64,000 bases of DNA from Favolaschia claudopus. Lineage: Eukaryota > Basidiomycota > Agaricomycetes > Agaricales > Mycenaceae. Under the pieces are notes generated by a model, which saw only the letters and a list, made by a program, of their open reading frames with translations, made no database searches and was not told the DNA's origin. This document shows positions 59,101 through 64,000 of this stretch, piece by piece. A program made the position numbers and the translations under genes. Position 1 is the stretch's first letter, and the number at the start of each line of letters is the position of its first letter. The stretch is from contig JAWWNJ010000026.1 in NCBI GenBank assembly GCA_037176885.1, positions 1,302,001 to 1,366,000 on the forward strand, read 5' to 3'.

Positions 59101-60369
59101 TGCTTTCTCTTGATCCAGCGCAACCATGACGCCGTCTTCCTCAGCTGCCTCAGCGTAGTCCAGCAAGAATTTGGAGAGCTTAACTTGGTCCTCAATTCTG
59201 CGCCCTTTCATGAATCCAGCTTGATCTGGATGTACGAGAGACGGCGCGATATTCATCAGTCGAAGTGAGTGAGCTTTTGTCATGAGTTTGTAATCAGCGT
59301 TCATGAGAGTGATTGGGCGGTAGTTCGAAATCAAGCCTTTGTCCCCTTTCTTATATAACGGGCATAACCACCCAGAGTTAAATTTTGTACCGCTAGCAAT
59401 CCCGTGGGTCTCAATATCCAGGTACAGTCCAGCCAGGAAACCTAGGATATTAAAGGACTTGTGGTCAGATTTTTTGGACTGCATGTAGAGCAGATCCAGA
59501 TGTCGGAAAAATTCGTAAGGGACCCCGTCCAGTCCTGGAGCTTTGCCGTTCTTCGAGAGCCTAAGTGCTTCTCGAACCTCATCTTCCGTTAATGGTTTAT
59601 CTAACTGATTATATTCCTCTAGTGAAACATACGCCTCACAGTTTTCCAGAACAAGTTCTGTAGCGAGTATTCTGCTGTATTCCTCCGGCAGGTCGCGCGT
59701 TTGAATTCGATCGTGATATCTCCCGGCCATTTTGGCCATTTTACGCGGCCGCGTCTCGAATCGCGGCGGATTGTCCTCGGACTCCTCCTGTATTGCAGGT
59801 TCGGTTCTAAATTCGTCAATCGATTCTTTTAGCGAGTAACCTTTGGCCGACTCGGTCCAGAATTTAGTCCTCAAGGTTTCACCTTCCACATCATAACGGG
59901 CCTCCGACATTCGTTTCTTTCGGTCGGCCTCTTCCTTAATGCAAGAATCTATCCTGTCCTCAAGTACCCGGATAGTCAAAAAACGATCCTGAAGAGACAT
60001 ATATTTATCATGTATGACTATTCGCAGTTTCATTTCCAAGGTGCGAACCTCCTTTATGTGTTCGTTCAAGAAGCGGGAGCAGTGCTGTCCGAATTCCGCC
60101 ACATCTGTCTTGTATTTGAACCAAACCGTCTGTTCATTGAAATCGTCTTCTCGGCCTCCAGATTTGATTCGCTCACAGTCCTCGGCCAGTTTATTGTTTA
60201 GTTCGTGAACTCGCTTCATGAATTTGGGTGTTTTGAAGAGATAAAGCGGCATGCTCCATCTCCCGGGGCCAGGTTTATTGTTTTCGCGCGAAACTACTTC
60301 GACGGAGACCAATCGGTGGTCGGAGGCAACGGCACAGTGTTGGATGGACCAATTTCGATATTCGTCCAA
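56185..60369 (-). pseudogene. LINE ORF2, C-terminal endonuclease, reverse transcriptase and zinc-binding tail
   Basis: An open frame of 1,394 codons. It starts within the endonuclease (CAVASDHRLVSVEV, the conserved SDH, about 60310). Reverse transcriptase motifs follow: GKAPGLDGVPYEFF (about 59540), YRPITLMNADYKLM, ALDQEKAYDRI (about 59120), GVRQGDPLSCLLFNLAIEP (about 58930) and catalytic FADD in LVISLFADDTTIYLS (about 58820). The C-terminal half has two Cys clusters: CGCPPCRRDRVELGC near 57750 and CQNCGVTESLEHIALEC near 56690. The coding frame is continuous with the upstream segment 60370-61113 except for one TGA at 60370-60372, so ORF2 is interrupted once and presumably dead. Confidence 0.85.
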
Positions 60370-61113
60370 TCAAGAACTGGGTACGTAGACTCTATCAATT
60401 CGTGAGTAAGAAATATGGATATTGCCATCAGAGTCTGTACGGATTTGCTTGCATGTATAGTCCCTGGTATCTGGGAAGGTTAATCGCCAGCCATCTTGAA
60501 ATTGAAATAAGGACATGAGGCGTTCAAAGCTGGAAGGTACTGAATCGGAGGTACCAGACGAACGGTCTGCCGAGTCTTGGACAAAGTTCCAATCTCCTAC
60601 TCCCTCGGTGGGGAGCGGTAAATGGCAATCAGTATACCAAAGATTCCAGAGGGAGTCCCAAAATTTACTACGTTCTTCCGGTGAATTAGGCGCATAAATG
60701 TTGAGAATATTTTGAGTTTTTCCATCATGCGACGGAATTACAACCATGAATGCGCGTCCGGGGACAAGGACATATTCGCGAATGTTTTCTGTGTCAACAA
60801 ATTTTTTGTTGAGAATGAAAGACACACCCGCAGTGGACGTTGATTTAGTGGGGTGGGGCGAGTTCAGTAATTTGAACCAACGTTGGAAGACATTGTTGAA
60901 TTGAGTTACACCGATATCGTCAAGATGAGTTTCTTGTAGTGCAAGTACTCCGATATGGTTTTCGTCAATAGTCTGTTTGATATGATTGAATTTGTGGTCT
61001 GGGCGGTGAATAGATTTGCCTTTGTCACGACCATTGATGTTGAGTGATGAAATGTTGAGACTCGATCTCGTGGATTTATTTGAGCGAGGTGGAGTTGGAG
61101 GCTTGTTGCGGCT
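60370..61113 (-). pseudogene. LINE ORF2, N-terminal endonuclease part
   Basis: In the same frame as the 1,394-codon segment, separated only by TGA 60370-60372. It shows apurinic-type endonuclease motifs: SLNINGRDKGK (about 61040), LALQETHLDD with the catalytic Glu (about 60945), NILNIYAPNSPEER (about 60700) and GDWNFVQDSADR (about 60590). Another TGA at 61114-61116 closes the frame upstream, which may be the ORF1 stop or a second nonsense change. Confidence 0.8.
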
Positions 61114-61270
61114 TCAAATATTTCGGTTAATTTCTTCCCAGTTAGCTGCGTTTTCGATGTTCAGCTGAGTATGTAAATTGTGACTTGAATGTTGATTAGG
61201 CAGTGAGTGATTCACTTCGTCTGTATCTGCCTTACTTATATTGGTGGTGCGGGAGCTCAAGTGTCCCTCT

Positions 61271-61648
61271 TCATTTACGCAAGACATTCAATCTCGGCTC
61301 ATTGGCCGAGCAAGTGTTGGACTGGAATTCTAGGTCCTGGTCTGCCGCAGACACCGGAGGCAACCACGGCGAACCATTTTCCAAAATTTCGGTCGCAACC
61401 GAAGAGGGACAGGGGCTCTGCTCTTCGCCCGTCGCTGTAACAGCCAAAGCAGAAGAACTGCTACAGAAGGGGTCGCGTGAAGGGTAGCCGGGGCTAGACC
61501 CCAAATCACCTCGACTCCTGCTGGATTCGCTCTCTGAACTCGCAGCCTGCAGGCACTGACGAGAGGGCTGTACCACGTCCCCGAAACCCTCCCGTGTTCC
61601 AGGAGGGCCCTCGGTACTAACTCGTATGTCGTTGTTGTTGTGGTTCAT
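61271..61648 (-). CDS. Possible LINE ORF1 fragment
   Basis: A 125-codon Ser-rich frame starting MNHNNNDIRVSTEGPPG near the 5' end of the LINE. There is no zinc knuckle or other ORF1 hallmark. A different frame (about 61117-61268: ADTDEVNHSLPNQHSSHN) leads on into ORF2, so ORF1 may be frameshifted. Confidence 0.4.
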   Translation of the reverse strand: MNHNNNDIRVSTEGPPGTREGFGDVVQPSRQCLQAASSESESSRSRGDLGSSPGYPSRDPFCSSSSALAVTATGEEQSPCPSSVATEILENGSPWLPPVSAADQDLEFQSNTCSANEPRLNVLRK

Positions 61649-61828
61649 GTTAAGGTACGTTTAAGGACCGCCGTCCCAAAGGAATAGACACACTGATAGC
61701 AAGGAGCATGATACAGTAGATGGATAACCGCATGAATCGGATGCTCCAGTAGAGGTTCAATACTCCGAAGAAACATGCGAACGAAAATGAGAATTTAAAC
61801 AGCAGGATCTGTCGTGGAGCCGGCAGCG

Positions 61829-62551
61829 AATGGTTCAACTTCTTCATCGCACAGATAACATGCCACTAGCAGTCAATCTTCTTGGCCATCTTGTTGACTA
61901 CGAAGGTATCACAAGTGTCCTGAATCGATGGGAAACAGAGAAGACCTCATTGCTATCTGTGAATACAGATCGAACATCTAGCCTAGATGTGTCGATTTTC
62001 ATTTCTTTGTCTAGCCCTCGCTTGGTATCTTCTCCCAACACACAGAAATTACTCAGCATTCTCTCTATTCTCCCCGAAGGGCTTTCGGATGCTCAGTTGC
62101 TACAGAGCAACCTTCCAATTCCAGATCTCATGGGATGCAAAGCTACTCTTCTCAGAACTGCTCTAGCATATTATGATGAAGGCAGACACCTGAAGTCACT
62201 GGTTCCAATTCGTGAATATGTTCAGCAAAATCATCCCCCTTCCCTGGTTCTGGTTGCTCCCCTGCAAAACTATATCCATTCCCAACTCCGTTTGTTCAAG
62301 CAATATGGAGGAACAGATCAGATGCTTGAGATTCACAAGGTTTTGACAGCTAACTCGGGGAACATACAAAGTGTCTTAAGCCATGGCTTGAATTCCAAAA
62401 ATATTGAAATTGAGGACACCATTGAATGCACAATTTCATTCTGCAACTTCAAACACTCAATTGGTCTTGGTCGGCCAGCACTGATGGATACTGTCTCCTC
62501 AATCTTAGACAATATAAAAAATCCCAAACTTCATGTTCGATTCATTGCAGA
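61829..62551 (+). pseudogene. NLR 2, middle part after the LINE
   Basis: Continues the NLR coding frame (MVQLLHRTDNMPLAVNLLGH at 61830, then ILSILPEGLSDAQLLQSNLP and NPKLHVRFIAD), parallel to NLR 1 36230-36950. The match ends at TTCATTGCAGA (62551), where NLR 1 goes on GAAGAATTTAGG. The TPR-like third is absent from the window. Confidence 0.85.
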
Positions 62552-64000
62552 CACGGCGGGCAAAGCCTTGTCATGTTCCGTTTGAGGCAATCGTGTCATG
62601 CACCTGTCATGCGCCAGGTCATGTTCACAAAGCCCTTTGTTCGGCAGATTGGGGCAAATTCCGTGGCCACGATGCACCACTTTTTGTAAAAAAGACCGCA
62701 TTCTGAACAAAAAGGGATCATTCTCTTTTTACCGTGTTTGTGGCCAAAGAATAGCGCTTAGTTGGTACTTAGTATACTTAGTAGACTTAGTAGAAAGAAC
62801 AATAATAACTTCGTTAGCATAAGAAACGGAAAACAAATACATTATTTCAAAGCGACCTAATGAATTTATTCTTATCAGCTGTCAACTGGGCTTTGTCGCG
62901 AAATCGAAACACGTCCACCCTTCCCTCCTACACCTCCGTCTGCACCCACCTCCACTATACATGAACGATACTCTTCAAGATCCAGAGGGGAGGAAGAACT
63001 ATGTGTTATGTTTGTGTCGATCATTTGACTGCTGTGCGAAATTGTGGGAGGACATCGAGGGGGTTGTATGCCCGGGCAACTGGGTGTCAAAGGTAACAGT
63101 GAGGAACCACAAAAATTCAGAAGCCGCCTTCGTCGAGAGTGGACTGCTGCCTCCGGTGAGACTATCCAGCCTAACCTTTGATGCAGGCTAACACTCAGCA
63201 GACAAATGACAAGACGGAGCCAGCGGTAAAAGCACCAGTGGCACAACAACAGCCAACGTCTCGGGCCGTCCTGAGCGACGAAAGCAGCTTAGAGGGGCCT
63301 CGAGGCAAGACTGGTGTTCAGACTACAGTGGCATTTACTGATTATATTCTTTCAGGATCTTCAATCGCTCACCGTCGTGTTATTTTCCTTGTGTGCACGC
63401 TGGTGGCGTGGCTTCACCTTGTATATGGTCTAAGCCGAGACGCGAGTGGTCGAGTTCTCAAGGTTCTCGCTGTCATCATCAGTATGGTGGCTACGTCAGA
63501 TACCGCCTATAACATACCGAAGGATGTACGCACCGCAATCAAGAACCTTTCCATCGAACCCGCTATCCAACGTTCCATCTGCTGCCCCAAATGCTTCCGG
63601 GCATATTCCTTGAAGAGCCTTCCGCAAGTCTGCCTAGCTAGAGCCACCCCAGCGTCAAGGAAATGCAACACACCACTTTGGGTGGAACGGCAGACGAGTG
63701 GCGGCTTGAAGATTGTTCCGCGTCGCCTGTATTCAACGCAAAGCTTCGAGAGCTGGCTGGAGCACTTCTTATCACGGCCAGGGATGGAGGACTTGCTTCG
63801 AAAATCACACCTTCATCGACCGAATCCTGACAAGATGTCGTCTATTTGGGATAGCCCAGCATGGCAGAGCCTTGGCTCATATACATCCCAACGCAACAAC
63901 CTTGTGTTCACCATCTACGTTGACTGGTTCAACCCATTCATGAACAAGATTGCCGGCAAGTCAGCATCGTGTGGGGCCCTCATTGCGATCTGTCTCAATC
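62552..64000 (+). mobile_element. CACTA/Plavaka-like DNA transposon, left end and transposase, partial
   Basis: It begins exactly where NLR 2 homology stops, with CACGGCGGGC, a CAC-type end as in CACTA elements. Within the first 70 bases GTCATG occurs four times (from about 62569 to 62621), like the subterminal repeats of that superfamily. A Tnp2-type transposase follows at 62961. The right end lies outside the window. Confidence 0.7.
62961..64000 (+). CDS. Tnp2/Plavaka-type transposase, 5' part, runs off the window
   Basis: Start MNDTLQDPEGRKNYVLCLCR at 62961, with a Cys cluster (CLCRSFDCC...GVVCPGNWVSK) typical of the N-terminus of these mushroom transposases. A small intron ending at 63186 (donor between about 63095 and 63156; the nearest donor would give only 31 bases) joins to a frame open to the window edge. 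That frame shows a hydrophobic helix (FLVCTLVAWLHLVYG), CCPKCFRAYSLKSLPQVC, RKCNTPLW, VPRRLYSTQSFESWLEHFLS and VDWFNPFMNKIAGKSASCGA, the conserved run leading to the Tnp2 core. The catalytic part lies beyond 64000. It looks uninterrupted so far. Confidence 0.8.

Larger units (their letters stand above)
56006..61828 (-). mobile_element. LINE (non-LTR retrotransposon), about 5.8 kb, inserted in NLR 2
   Basis: Minus-strand element with a 27-base poly-T at 56006-56032 (its poly-A tail). AATGG of the NLR coding sequence occurs on both sides (55999-56003 and 61829-61833), a short target duplication. It holds a large ORF2 with endonuclease and reverse transcriptase and a possible short ORF1. NLR 1 provides the uninterrupted sequence at 36230. 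The clade is probably Tad1-like by host range and domain order; this is not tested. Confidence 0.88.

Overview
The window is nuclear DNA of a mushroom-forming basidiomycete (Agaricomycetes). The evidence is the many short GT-AG introns (roughly 45-70 bases), a fungal-type cytochrome P450, a KDZ transposase with a CxC2-type N-terminus, a fungal TET/JBP-like dioxygenase, two NB-ARC/TPR immune-type receptors with an MLKL-like N-terminus, a Tnp2/Plavaka-type transposase and a LINE. No bacterial, organellar, rRNA or CRISPR signal is visible.

Layout. (1) 22-2602, minus: an apparently complete cytochrome P450. (2) About 3890-9960: a CT-rich repeated block (left copy) containing two tandem 1.3 kb modules. 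(3) 9972-31789: a 21.8 kb DNA transposon with 105 bp terminal inverted repeats. It carries a full KDZ transposase, a large KDZ-associated gene, a TET/JBP-type 2-oxoglutarate dioxygenase, two proteins with an RNase H1 N-terminal (viroplasmin-like) fold and several small cargo genes. Minus-strand genes fill its left part and plus-strand genes its right part. (4) 31792-33292: a 1.5 kb inverted-repeat element, into whose extreme left end the KDZ element inserted. (5) 33293-38262: NLR gene 1, with a 996 bp Mutator-like MITE inside its first coding exon. (6) 39468-46371: a 6.9 kb DNA transposon with 188 bp inverted repeats, encoding an integrase-like (rve) DDE transposase plus a BTB/POZ gene and a Cys-cluster gene as cargo. 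(7) About 46.9-48.4 kb: diverged tandem repeats. (8) About 49730-54087: the right copy of the CT-rich block. (9) 54088-62551: NLR gene 2, split by a 5.8 kb LINE and cut off by a CACTA-like element. (10) 62552-64000: the start of that Tnp2/Plavaka-type transposon, which runs out of the window.

Reading the parts together. Regions 2+5 and 8+9 are a direct segmental duplication of a block plus an NLR gene. Each copy supplies the empty site for insertions in the other, so the ends and target-site duplications of the KDZ element, the 1.5 kb element, the Mutator-like MITE and the LINE can be read directly. Both NLR copies are broken, each by different transposons. The most notable object is the KDZ element, which pairs a transposase with a DNA-modifying-type dioxygenase and two hybrid-binding-type proteins inside ends bearing regularly spaced palindromes.

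Exon limits come from reading frames, splice consensus and family patterns by eye; all similarity statements are from memory of families and no search was run.
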